This document shows, piece by piece, positions 1 to 8,154 of a stretch of 64,000 nucleotides of DNA. Under the pieces are notes generated by a model that saw only the letters and a program-made list of their open reading frames with translations, did not search any database and was not told the origin of the DNA. Each line of letters starts with the position of its first letter. Position 1 is the stretch's first letter. This DNA is from Methylomonas sp. LL1 (GTDB taxonomy: Bacteria; Pseudomonadota; Gammaproteobacteria; Methylococcales; Methylomonadaceae). A program made the translations under genes and the position numbers. The stretch is taken from assembly GCF_015711015.1 (NCBI RefSeq), contig NZ_CP064653.1, forward strand, positions 1,860,001-1,924,000, written 5' to 3'.

Positions 1-132
1 AGCGCATTCAAGGGCCGCCATTTTGCCCGCCTCGGCATGCGGCAGTCGGAAAAGGCAGAGGAACAAATCGATTTTACCGTCAGTTCGAATCTCAACCCCG
101 TCGCGGAGGCAACCAATGCAAAGCAGCCTTGA
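1..132 (+). CDS. MshI/PilN-like pilus protein, C-terminal end only
   Basis: Only the last 43 codons lie in the window, open from base 1 to a TGA at 130-132. The tail carries a phrase of the kind GRHFARLGMRQSEKAEEQID followed by a short polar end. Position decides the call: in MSHA pilus loci the gene directly before mshJ is mshI (or its second copy), a PilN-like inner-membrane assembly protein. The stop overlaps the start of mshJ by 17 bases, as expected for a translationally coupled operon. The short length makes the family call an inference from order rather than from motifs. Confidence 0.6.
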   Translation, partial: SAFKGRHFARLGMRQSEKAEEQIDFTVSSNLNPVAEATNAKQP

Positions 133-754
133 GCAATTGCAATTCCGCTATAACACGCTGAGTCAGCGCGAGAAACTGATGACGAGCGCCGCCGCCATCG
201 CCTTGCTATGGGCCGGCTGGGACAGCTTGATCAATCAGGCCATGCAACAAGAACAACAGCGCCTACATTCCGAAATTCTGGCTTTGCAAACCGAGCTGTT
301 GACCCAACAGCAACTGGTGCAACAAGCCGATTTGTCTGGAATTTCCCAAAAAAACCAGCAACAGCAACTGACGCAAATCCGGCAATCGGTTGAAAACCTG
401 AAACGGCAACTCGGTACCGGCGACAAAAAATTCGTGCCGCCGGAACTAATGGCCAATGCCTTGCGCGACATCCTGAAACAACAAGGCCACCTAAAACTGG
501 TGAAGCTGGAAACCTTGCCTGCCGCCCCCTTCGCCGGCCAAGACAATCAGCCGGCCTGGGTATACCGGCACGCCCTGAAATTGACCCTGCAAGGCGATTT
601 TTTTAGCACCCTAGACTATCTAAAAGCCCTGGAAACCTTACCGTGGCGTATTCATTGGGACAGCATCGACTATCAAGTCGACGCCTATCCACGGGCCGAA
701 ACCCGCATCCAGGTTTATACCCTAAGTTTCGAACAGGACTGGCTGGGTGCGTAA
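116..754 (+). CDS. mshJ: MSHA pilus assembly protein MshJ
   Basis: A 212-residue protein beginning MQSSLEQLQFRYNTLSQREK. The ATG at 116 is chosen because GGAGG lies a few bases upstream and the earlier in-frame ATG (23) lies inside the previous gene. A hydrophobic segment at about residues 23-40 anchors it in the inner membrane, followed by a glutamine-rich coiled coil (about 45-100) and a small globular C-terminal domain. This is the PilO/GspM-like plan of MshJ, which with MshI and MshK forms the inner-membrane alignment complex of MSHA-type IVa pili. It overlaps mshI by 17 and mshK by 8 bases. Confidence 0.85.
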   Translation: MQSSLEQLQFRYNTLSQREKLMTSAAAIALLWAGWDSLINQAMQQEQQRLHSEILALQTELLTQQQLVQQADLSGISQKNQQQQLTQIRQSVENLKRQLGTGDKKFVPPELMANALRDILKQQGHLKLVKLETLPAAPFAGQDNQPAWVYRHALKLTLQGDFFSTLDYLKALETLPWRIHWDSIDYQVDAYPRAETRIQVYTLSFEQDWLGA

Positions 755-1076
755 GTTTATTCCGCTCTTCGTTGCCACCCAGCTGATAAGCTTTACCAGC
801 CTGGCCCAATACCGCGACCCAACCCAACCCGGCAATCTACCGGCCGGCCCGGCTCAATCGGTCACGCCCGCAAACAGCGAAGCCGAATTGGTCCTGAGCG
901 CCATCCTGATTTCAGACAGCTCCCGGCGCGCCATCATCAATGGCGTCTCACTCAAGGCCGGCGAGAAACTGGACGACGACACCCGCCTAGTGAGAATACA
1001 TCCCGGCCATGTACTGGTTAGACAACACGGCATCACTAAAAAACTTTATCTGGTACCCTCCGTAAAAGACCGCTGA
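747..1076 (+). CDS. mshK: MSHA pilus assembly protein MshK
   Basis: A 109-residue small exported protein. The start is a GTG at 747 inside the end of mshJ; no ATG gives the N-terminal hydrophobic stretch (about residues 4-20, ending TSLAQ) that looks like a signal sequence. The body contains YRDPTQPG near the start and LISDSSRRAIINGVSLKAGE, a pattern shared with MshK and with the PilP/GspC-type domain that links inner-membrane pilus parts to the secretin. It is followed one base after its stop by mshL, the secretin, which supports this role. Confidence 0.82.
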   Translation: MRKFIPLFVATQLISFTSLAQYRDPTQPGNLPAGPAQSVTPANSEAELVLSAILISDSSRRAIINGVSLKAGEKLDDDTRLVRIHPGHVLVRQHGITKKLYLVPSVKDR

Positions 1077-1077
1077 C

Positions 1078-2760
1078 ATGAAACCAATCCCCCATTTTTT
1101 TTGCTCACTCAGCGCCGCCCTGATTTTTTTACTCGCGGCCTGCGAAACGTTGCCGCCCGGCTCGCCTTTGGTAGGCAAAACCTTCCCACCGGCTGCTCCT
1201 GTTTCATCCGCCGCAATTGATTCCACGCCCCCCGCCGCAGTCACCGAGGCGCTGATACCCGGCTTCAACCCTGGGTTGTTGAGTGAACCCCTGCCTAGTG
1301 GACCCTCTACTTTCAACATTTCGGTCCACGAAGTCGAAGCCCGCGAGTTTTTCATGAGCCTGGTGGTCGACAGCCAGGAAAACATGGTGGTCCATCCCGA
1401 TGTCACGGGCCGTATTTCGCTGGAGCTGAAAAACGTCAGCATCCCGCAGGTATTGAGCGCGGTACAAAAAGTTTACGGCTACGATTACAACAAAACCGAC
1501 ATCGGCTACATCATCTACCCGGCTACGTTGCAAACCAAAATATTCAAGATCGATCACATCGATTTACTGCGCGAAGGCAGCTCCAACACCCGCGTATCTT
1601 CCGGACAAATCAGCACCGGCGGCAGAATTTCAAACCGATCCGGGCAAGATCAAAGCCTCAATAATACCGACAGCAACGGCAGCAACCGCGCCAGCACCTC
1701 CACTTCCGGCAGTTGGATTACCACCTCGTCCAAGACTGATTTTTGGGACGAACTGCAGCAATCGTTGTCGGCGGTGGTCGATGTCAGTCCGATGGCGGCC
1801 AACAGCGATGAATTGAGTAATCCACAGACCGGCAGCAAAGTTGTGATCAACAAACAAACCGGTATCGTGGTGGTGCGCGCCAATCCCAGCCAAATGCGCG
1901 AAGTGGAAAAACTGATCGCAAGCACTCAAGGCCAAATCGGCCGCCAGGTAGTGATCGAGGCCAAAATCCTGGAAATCATCCTCGACGACCAGCATCAGGA
2001 TGGGGTCAATTGGGCCAGCATTGTGCGCGAGGGTAGCCAGGCATTTTTGACGGCCACTAACCCATTGCCGTCCATCGTGGCCCAAACCGCCGATGTATTC
2101 ACCATCGGCCTGCATGCCGGCGATTTTTACGCCTTTATCGAACTAATGGAATCCCAGGGCAAAACCAATATTTTATCCAGCCCGCGCATCTCCACGCTGA
2201 ACAATCAAAAAGCCGTGATCAAGGTCGGGCAGGACGAATATTTCATCACCGATGTCTCGTCCAATAATAATTCCTCGGCCGCCACCACCACCTTTACTCA
2301 AGACATCACTTGGACCCCTTTTTTCTCCGGCATCGCGCTGGATGTGACGCCGCAGATCGCCGACGACAACAAGATCACGCTGCACATCCACCCGTCCATT
2401 ACCCGGGTCGAGAATCAGACCAAGGACTTTTCAATTAACGGCGAGGAAAACAGCATTCCGATGGCGCTGAATACCGTGCGCGAATCCGATAGCATCGTGC
2501 ATGCCGAAAACGGTCAAATCATCGTCATCGGCGGTTTGATGCAGGAAACCCGCGATGAAAATCAGCAAGGGGTTTCGCTGTTATCGCGCATTCCCTATTT
2601 GGGCACGGCGTTCCGCGAAAACAAAGGCACCGGCAGTAAATCGGAATTGGTAATTCTGTTGAAACCAACCATCATCGCCGGCAGCGAGGATTGGAAGGCT
2701 CCGATTGAAGAGGGCCGGCAACGGATGGAACAATTAGAGAAAAAGCAGCTGTGGAAATGA
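1078..2760 (+). CDS. mshL: MSHA pilus secretin MshL
   Basis: A 560-residue outer-membrane secretin. A lipoprotein signal peptide ends in a lipobox-like LLAAC with Cys22, so the protein is probably acylated. A proline-rich stretch follows, then an STN/N0-like domain (about 75-140), a Ser/Asn/Thr-rich loop (about 175-215), a BON-like secretin repeat with the IGRQVVIEAKILEI phrase (about 290) and the secretin pore domain with GLMQETRDENQQGVSLLSRI near 485-505 and IPYLG. It forms the channel through which the pilus crosses the outer membrane. It starts two bases after the mshK stop. Confidence 0.92.
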   Translation: MKPIPHFFCSLSAALIFLLAACETLPPGSPLVGKTFPPAAPVSSAAIDSTPPAAVTEALIPGFNPGLLSEPLPSGPSTFNISVHEVEAREFFMSLVVDSQENMVVHPDVTGRISLELKNVSIPQVLSAVQKVYGYDYNKTDIGYIIYPATLQTKIFKIDHIDLLREGSSNTRVSSGQISTGGRISNRSGQDQSLNNTDSNGSNRASTSTSGSWITTSSKTDFWDELQQSLSAVVDVSPMAANSDELSNPQTGSKVVINKQTGIVVVRANPSQMREVEKLIASTQGQIGRQVVIEAKILEIILDDQHQDGVNWASIVREGSQAFLTATNPLPSIVAQTADVFTIGLHAGDFYAFIELMESQGKTNILSSPRISTLNNQKAVIKVGQDEYFITDVSSNNNSSAATTTFTQDITWTPFFSGIALDVTPQIADDNKITLHIHPSITRVENQTKDFSINGEENSIPMALNTVRESDSIVHAENGQIIVIGGLMQETRDENQQGVSLLSRIPYLGTAFRENKGTGSKSELVILLKPTIIAGSEDWKAPIEEGRQRMEQLEKKQLWK

Positions 2761-2772
2761 CAATTTCGGCAA

Positions 2773-2839
2773 TTCGGATGCGAATATATTCGCACCTACA
2801 AGCGATCAACTCCTGTAGGGTCGAATTCATTCGACCGAA
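2773..2839. repeat. REP-like double palindrome between mshL and mshM
   Basis: Within 67 bases lie a perfect 16-base palindrome (TGCGAATATATTCGCA, 2779-2794), a second stem GGTCGAAT/ATTCGACC (2819-2836), a CCTACA/TGTAGG pair (2795-2800 with 2814-2819) and an outer TTCGG/CCGAA pair. The nested pairs could fold as a cruciform in DNA or as stable hairpins in mRNA. The wording resembles dispersed intergenic REP elements of gammaproteobacteria. A likely effect is to protect or attenuate the msh message between secretin and ATPase; it has no U-run and is not a classical terminator. Confidence 0.65.
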
Positions 2840-2853
2840 ATAGCCCAACTATC

Positions 2854-3765
2854 ATGTACCTGCAACATTTCGGCCTAAATCAGCTGCCTTTCAATCTGAC
2901 ACCGGATACTGAATTCTTTTGCGATCTGCCCACGCATCGAGAAGCACTGAACGTGTTATTGATAGCCCTGCAAAGCGGCGAAGGCTTCATCAAGATCACG
3001 GGTCCGGTCGGTGCCGGTAAGACCCTGCTGTGCCGTAAATTGCTGAACGACTTACCGCCGCCCTTCGTCACGGCCTACATTGCCAACCCACATCTAGCGC
3101 CAGCTGCGTTGTATCAGGCCATCGCCGACGAACTGGAACTAAAATACAGCCTCAATACCGAGCAAAACCAACTGCTGGGCCAAATCAACGATTATCTGCT
3201 GTCTGCCGCTACTCTGCAGCATAGGATCGTGCTGATCATCGACGAAGCCCAGGCCATGCCGCTGGAAACTCTGGAAGCACTGCGTCTGTTAACCAATCTG
3301 GAAACCGAGAAACAAAAACTGCTGCAAATCGTGCTGTTCGGTCAGGCCGAACTGGATCAGCTGCTGCTGAAAAAATCGATTCGGCAATTACGCCAACGCA
3401 TTACTTTCAGCTATATCCTGAAGCCGCTTAACTATGCGCAAGCGCGGGCCTACCTGCAACATCGTTTGCAAATCGCCGGCAATACCCACGTCGATTTACT
3501 ACCCGCCGCCAGTGTCGCCGCGCTGTGTTTTTATAGTCGCGGCATTCCGCGCCTGCTTAACATCCTGACTCACAAAGCCATGCTGGCGGCCTACGGCAAG
3601 GGGCTTGGCAAAATCGGTTGGCAGCAAGTGCAATTGGCGGCCCAGGACACCGACGCCACCCGTGTTCGCTGGCGCTTGCTGGGTTTCAGGCCGGTTTTTC
3701 CATGGCTGATGCTGCTCGGTTGCGGAATTTTTGCTTACTTTTCGTCATCGTCATTGCCGTTATGA
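2854..3765 (+). CDS. mshM: MSHA pilus AAA ATPase MshM (ExeA-like)
   Basis: A 303-residue AAA ATPase of the ExeA/GspA type. The N-terminus MYLQHFGLNQLPFNLTPD is the family signature, followed by Walker A GPVGAGKT (about residues 50-57) and Walker B VLIIDEAQAM (about 127-136). Near the C-terminus a hydrophobic segment (about 282-301) could anchor it in the membrane. ExeA-like proteins help insert or assemble the secretin by acting on peptidoglycan; this copy lacks an obvious C-terminal peptidoglycan-binding domain. Its stop overlaps the mshN start as ATGA. Confidence 0.88.
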   Translation: MYLQHFGLNQLPFNLTPDTEFFCDLPTHREALNVLLIALQSGEGFIKITGPVGAGKTLLCRKLLNDLPPPFVTAYIANPHLAPAALYQAIADELELKYSLNTEQNQLLGQINDYLLSAATLQHRIVLIIDEAQAMPLETLEALRLLTNLETEKQKLLQIVLFGQAELDQLLLKKSIRQLRQRITFSYILKPLNYAQARAYLQHRLQIAGNTHVDLLPAASVAALCFYSRGIPRLLNILTHKAMLAAYGKGLGKIGWQQVQLAAQDTDATRVRWRLLGFRPVFPWLMLLGCGIFAYFSSSSLPL

Positions 3766-4787
3766 GCTTAATCAACCAGATGTTGCGCGATCTGGAGCAA
3801 CGTAAACCTGCAGCCGGTCCATCCAGTCAACCGTTAAGCATACAACTTCCGCAACAACCAACCGGTAGCCGGTCTAAATGGGTTTGGCTGGCCTTGGCCG
3901 CGCTGACCTTCACCTATATTGTTTATCAAGACCGAACCGCCTCCCCAGGCCAGGCTGTCGCTACCCAACAACCCATAATAGCCTCGCCCGTGCCGGCCAA
4001 ACACCAGCCCATCGACACTCAGCCTCCCGCGCCAAAACCCCAAATTGCCGCCGTTGCAACCGAAGCCAAAATACCTATAGCGCCAGCAGAGGCTGACGGC
4101 TCGGAACCCTCTCCCGCCGCCGCAATTCCAATTGCATCGGTATCGGAAAAGGCCGCCGCACCGGCCAAACCGAAACCGATGCCAACGCCGGTGGCAAACC
4201 CCAAACAATCAGCCTCATCAGCCGCCGAAACCGATACGGCAAGCCTGTTCCGCCAGGCCCAAGACAGCGCCTCGCTGCTGATGCGTAAGGAAACCCTAAA
4301 AGACTTGCTAACTCTCGATCCACGGCATCTGCCCGCCCGAAATTTGATGTTGCAAACCTTGATTAAATTAAACGAAGCGGCCGAACTGGATGCATTCGCG
4401 CAAGAAAGTCTGGACTTGTTTCCCAGCCATTTGGCCTTCATCACCGCCCGCGCCCATCTGCAAATCCAGCGCAAACAGTTTGCCGCCGCGCTGGCGATGC
4501 TGGAACAGCTCGACGCCAACCAAATCAACGACCAAACCTATTTATCGCTACTGGCGGCCGCTTACCAGCAACAGCAGCACTATCAAAAATCGGCCGACTT
4601 GTATCAAAGACTGACACAACTCCAGCCGAACAAGGCCGAGCATTGGCTGGGACTGGGCATCGCCTCGGAAAATCTGCACCACGGCCAAAGCGCCATTTCG
4701 GCTTACCGGCAAGCTTTGGCTAAAAACAGCCTGAACAGGCAGGTTGTCGACTATATTAACCAACGACTCGGCACTCTGACACGTTGA
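3762..4787 (+). CDS. mshN: MSHA pilus TPR protein MshN
   Basis: A 341-residue protein starting MSLINQMLRDLEQRKPA, the typical MshN opening; the ATG at 3762 overlaps the mshM stop. One transmembrane helix lies at about residues 38-55, after a short cytoplasmic head. Then come a long Ala/Pro/Lys-rich linker (about 60-150) and tetratricopeptide repeats in the last 190 residues (for example SADLYQRLTQLQPNKAEHW). The layout fits a bitopic membrane scaffold with a periplasmic TPR domain, assigned to secretin/pilus assembly by family and position. Confidence 0.85.
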   Translation: MSLINQMLRDLEQRKPAAGPSSQPLSIQLPQQPTGSRSKWVWLALAALTFTYIVYQDRTASPGQAVATQQPIIASPVPAKHQPIDTQPPAPKPQIAAVATEAKIPIAPAEADGSEPSPAAAIPIASVSEKAAAPAKPKPMPTPVANPKQSASSAAETDTASLFRQAQDSASLLMRKETLKDLLTLDPRHLPARNLMLQTLIKLNEAAELDAFAQESLDLFPSHLAFITARAHLQIQRKQFAAALAMLEQLDANQINDQTYLSLLAAAYQQQQHYQKSADLYQRLTQLQPNKAEHWLGLGIASENLHHGQSAISAYRQALAKNSLNRQVVDYINQRLGTLTR

Positions 4788-4792
4788 CCACC

Positions 4793-6487
4793 ATGGAACC
4801 GCAAAAAAAAATCCGCATCGGCGACCTCTTGGTCCAACACCGCATCATCAGCCATGAACAATTGATGCTGGCGCTGGCCGAACAGAAAAAAACCGGCCGT
4901 AAATTGGGCCGCACCCTGATCGACCTGAACTACATCGGTGAAACCGATTTACTCAACTTTCTATCCCGCCAGTTGCAAATCCCGTTTCTGGACATCGCCC
5001 AATACAAACGCAAACCGGAAGTCTGCAAGGAACTACCGGAAAATCTGGCCCGCCGTTTTCGAGTCATGCTGTTGGAAAGCACCGCCAACGACGTACTGCT
5101 GGCGATGGCTGATCCGACCGATTTGATGAGCCTGGACGAAATCAGCCGGGTTTTAAAAAAACGCATCCGCCAGGCCGTGGTGCGGGAAACCGACCTGCTG
5201 ACCGCGATCGATCAGGCCTATCGGCGCACCGAGGAAATCAGCAACCTGGCCGAGCAACTCAGCGACGAATTATCCGAGCACAATTTCGACATCAACAGTT
5301 TGCTGTCCAACGCCGAAGTCAACGAGGCGCCGGTGGTAAAACTGCTGCAATCGATATTCGAAGACGCGGTGCAAACCAACGCCTCCGACATTCATATCGA
5401 GCCGGACGAGCGGGTCTTGCGCATACGCCAGCGTATCGATGGCGTATTAAACGAACAGGTGCTGGATAACATCAACATTGCCCCGGCCCTGGTGGTGCGC
5501 TTGAAATTGATGAGTGGACTGAATATTTCCGAAAAACGCCTGCCGCAAGACGGCCGCTTTTCAATCAGGATCAAAAACAAAGTCCTGGACGTGCGTCTAT
5601 CCACCCTGCCGATTCAGAACGGCGAATCGGTGGTGATGCGGATACTCGACCAATCCAAGGGTCTGCTCGACCTGGAGCAACTCGGCATGCCGCCCGAGTT
5701 GTTGGACCGCTTCAAAAAACACATTCGTAACCCGCACGGCTTGATTCTGGTCACCGGCCCTACCGGTAGCGGTAAAACCACTACCCTGTACGCCGCGCTG
5801 TCGGCGGTCAATTATCCGCAAACCAAGATTATTACCGCCGAGGACCCGGTGGAAGCCAATCTGCCGCGCGTCAATCAGTCGCAAATCAACGAAAAAATCG
5901 GCCTCAGTTTTGCCAACGTGTTGCGCTCGGCACTACGGCAAGACCCGGATGTGATTTTGGTGGGCGAAATCCGCGACCGGGAAACCGCCGATATTGCCGT
6001 GCGGGCCTCGATCACCGGCCATTTGGTCTTTTCCACCCTGCACACCAACGGTGCGGTGGAGACCGCTACCCGCCTGCTGGACATGGGGATTGAAGGTTAC
6101 ATTCTGGCCAGTTCTCTTAAAGTCATCGTCGCTCAGCGCCTGGTGCGTAAAATCTGCGACCGCTGTGCCCAAGCGGTCGAGATCAAGGAAGATCAACGTA
6201 TCTGGCTGGAACAAACCTTTAATCTGCCGGCATCCGATTTTGTCTTCAAGAAAGGCAGCGGCTGCCAATACTGTAACCACATGGGCTACCGGGGCCGAAT
6301 CGGAGTTTACGAACTGCTGGAAATGCGCCATGAAACCCTGGATGCCTTGCGGCGGATGAACTCCGCCGATTTCGTGAGCGCTGCCCGAAGCACTCCCGGT
6401 TTTAAATCCTTCACCGAACAGGCTCTGGATTTGGTCAAGCAAGGGTTGACCACGCTGCATGAAGTCATCCGTATTTCGGAAGTCTAG
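4793..6487 (+). CDS. mshE: MSHA pilus extension ATPase MshE
   Basis: A 564-residue PilB/GspE-type ATPase. The ATG at 4793 is preferred; a TTG at 4784 overlapping the mshN stop would add three residues. The N-terminal MshEN domain shows two tandem 24-residue motifs beginning RIGDLLV and KLGRTLI, the type that binds c-di-GMP in MshE. Walker A GPTGSGKTTT (about 323), Asp box, Walker B ILVGEIRD (about 389) and a tetracysteine zinc site (ICDRC then GCQYCNHMGYRGR) are all present. It hydrolyses ATP to extend the pilus together with MshG. Confidence 0.93.
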   Translation: MEPQKKIRIGDLLVQHRIISHEQLMLALAEQKKTGRKLGRTLIDLNYIGETDLLNFLSRQLQIPFLDIAQYKRKPEVCKELPENLARRFRVMLLESTANDVLLAMADPTDLMSLDEISRVLKKRIRQAVVRETDLLTAIDQAYRRTEEISNLAEQLSDELSEHNFDINSLLSNAEVNEAPVVKLLQSIFEDAVQTNASDIHIEPDERVLRIRQRIDGVLNEQVLDNINIAPALVVRLKLMSGLNISEKRLPQDGRFSIRIKNKVLDVRLSTLPIQNGESVVMRILDQSKGLLDLEQLGMPPELLDRFKKHIRNPHGLILVTGPTGSGKTTTLYAALSAVNYPQTKIITAEDPVEANLPRVNQSQINEKIGLSFANVLRSALRQDPDVILVGEIRDRETADIAVRASITGHLVFSTLHTNGAVETATRLLDMGIEGYILASSLKVIVAQRLVRKICDRCAQAVEIKEDQRIWLEQTFNLPASDFVFKKGSGCQYCNHMGYRGRIGVYELLEMRHETLDALRRMNSADFVSAARSTPGFKSFTEQALDLVKQGLTTLHEVIRISEV

Positions 6488-6488
6488 G

Positions 6489-7712
6489 ATGCCGCATTTC
6501 AGTTACCAAGCCCGCAACAACACCGGTAAACTGCTCGCCGGCAACCTGGAAGCCCAAAGCATCCAGCATGCCGCGCAAATTCTGAACAACCGAGGCCTGA
6601 TTCCGATCGGGATCGAAGCCGCGCCAAATCAAACTGATTTATTGGAACAATTTTCCAGCTGGCGGGCGCTACGGCAGCTCAACGTCAGCGATTTGATGCT
6701 GTTCAGCCGCCAGATGTATAGTCTGACCAAGTCCGGCGTACCCTTGAGCCGGGCGATCAATAGCCTGTCCGAATCGTCGCGTAACCTGGCCCTGAAAAAA
6801 GCCTTGCTCAATATCAGCCGGCAACTGGAATCCGGCCTATCCCTGTCGCAAGCCATGTCGCAACATGGCGACATTTTCCCGTTATTATTGATCAGCATCG
6901 TCAATGTCGGCGAGACCACCGGCGGTCTGGAGCAGGCGTTTTTGCAAATCAGCCATTATCTGGAACGCGAAAAGGAAACCCAGACCCGAATCAAATCCGC
7001 CCTGCGCTATCCGACCATGGTGATCATCGCCATTAGCATTGCCCTGGTCATCGTCAATATCTATGTGATTCCGGCCTTTAAGGGCGTATTCGACAAGATG
7101 GGAGCGCAATTGCCCTGGCAAACCCAATTGTTAATGGGCGTTTCGGACTTCTTCCTGCACTACTGGCCGCACACGCTGGCCGGTCTGGTCGCGTTGCTGT
7201 TGGTCGTTGCCAAATATCTGGAAAGCCCGGACGGACTCAGGCAATGGCACAAACTGCAGTTGAAAATTCCGGTGGTTGGCAGCATCATCGAACGCGCCAC
7301 GATGGAACGCTTCTCGCGCTCATTTGCAATGACGCTGAGTGCCGGCGTGCCGCTGGTGCAAGGCATCGCAGTGGTGGCCAGGGCCGTCGGCAACGAATAT
7401 ATCGGTTCCCAACTGCATAAAATGCGGATAGGGATCGAAAAAGGCGACAGTATCAGCCGGATGGCCAAGAGTATTGGTCTGTTTCCGCCGTTGGTGATTC
7501 AGATGATTCTGGTCGGCGAGGAATCCGGTAACATCGCCGAAATGCTGCGGGAAGTGGCGGACTTTTACGAAGGCGAAGTGGATGTGGAATTAAAAAACTT
7601 GTCCAGCGCGATAGAGCCGTTTCTGATCATCATCATCGGCATCATGGTACTGGTGCTGGCGCTGGGCATCTTTCTACCGATGTGGGATTTGTCGACCAAC
7701 GTGCACCGCTAA
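6489..7712 (+). CDS. mshG: MSHA pilus inner-membrane platform MshG (GspF/PilC)
   Basis: A 407-residue polytopic protein starting MPHFSYQARNNTGK at 6489, one base after the mshE stop; an upstream in-frame ATG lies inside mshE and is rejected. It contains two GspF repeats, each with the FSRQMYSLTKSGVPL / FSRSFAMTLSAGVPL type phrase and the VGEESGN motif, and three hydrophobic helices (about 175-195, 225-245 and 375-400). This is the platform protein on which pilins are assembled, driven by MshE. The + strand operon ends here; the next gene is convergent. Confidence 0.92.
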   Translation: MPHFSYQARNNTGKLLAGNLEAQSIQHAAQILNNRGLIPIGIEAAPNQTDLLEQFSSWRALRQLNVSDLMLFSRQMYSLTKSGVPLSRAINSLSESSRNLALKKALLNISRQLESGLSLSQAMSQHGDIFPLLLISIVNVGETTGGLEQAFLQISHYLEREKETQTRIKSALRYPTMVIIAISIALVIVNIYVIPAFKGVFDKMGAQLPWQTQLLMGVSDFFLHYWPHTLAGLVALLLVVAKYLESPDGLRQWHKLQLKIPVVGSIIERATMERFSRSFAMTLSAGVPLVQGIAVVARAVGNEYIGSQLHKMRIGIEKGDSISRMAKSIGLFPPLVIQMILVGEESGNIAEMLREVADFYEGEVDVELKNLSSAIEPFLIIIIGIMVLVLALGIFLPMWDLSTNVHR

Positions 7713-7719
7713 GATTGCG

Positions 7720-7986
7720 TCAATCATGCCAACGTATTTTACCTCGGTAGCAAAAGTTGGGCTTGCGCTTATTCAGCTCAAACTTGCCAAGAATCCTCGG
7801 CCCTTCAGACTCCCGGCCGCCGGTATTGCCGGTCTCAATACATTCCTCTATATATTCCTTCAGCATATTGTCCGCCTCCGCCCTGGTGTGATAAGGGCCT
7901 GAATCCCCTTCGCGGGATTGGAAATACCAGCCGAAATGGCCCGTAACCGGATTGATGGCTGAATAGAGTCTATCTGTTTTAAACAT
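7720..7986 (-). CDS. Small protein of unknown function, DUF6316-like
   Basis: An 88-residue soluble protein. The centre reads GWYFQSREGDSGPYHTRAEA, a W-F/REG/GP pattern seen in small gammaproteobacterial proteins grouped as DUF6316; I recall the family only loosely. No signal peptide, no membrane helix and one cysteine. It sits convergent to mshG (7 bases between stops), in the place where mshF and mshB lie in Vibrio-type loci, so its presence here may be incidental. The function is unknown. Confidence 0.55.
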   Translation of the reverse strand: MFKTDRLYSAINPVTGHFGWYFQSREGDSGPYHTRAEADNMLKEYIEECIETGNTGGRESEGPRILGKFELNKRKPNFCYRGKIRWHD

Positions 7987-8116
7987 CTTGCCGCCTTGGA
8001 AAACAACCGTTCTGTTAGTTTTCTATTCCAACAGACAGTTTGGTTTAGATAAGATTCAATGCCAACCCAAGGCGACACCAACCCGAGCCAGTGGTTTTGC
8101 AAAATCCAAGCTTAAC

Positions 8117-8153
8117 CCTCAATGCTTCAGATGCGCTAGCGCCATGCATGAGG
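8117..8153 (-). terminator. Hairpin just after mshQ
   Basis: Two bases past the mshQ stop, CCTCA..TGC pairs with GCA..TGAGG around an inner stem built on GCGCTAGCGC. The fold is strong but lacks a run of U, so it is either a 3-prime mRNA stabiliser or a weak terminator for mshQ. Confidence 0.45.
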
Positions 8154-8154
8154 T

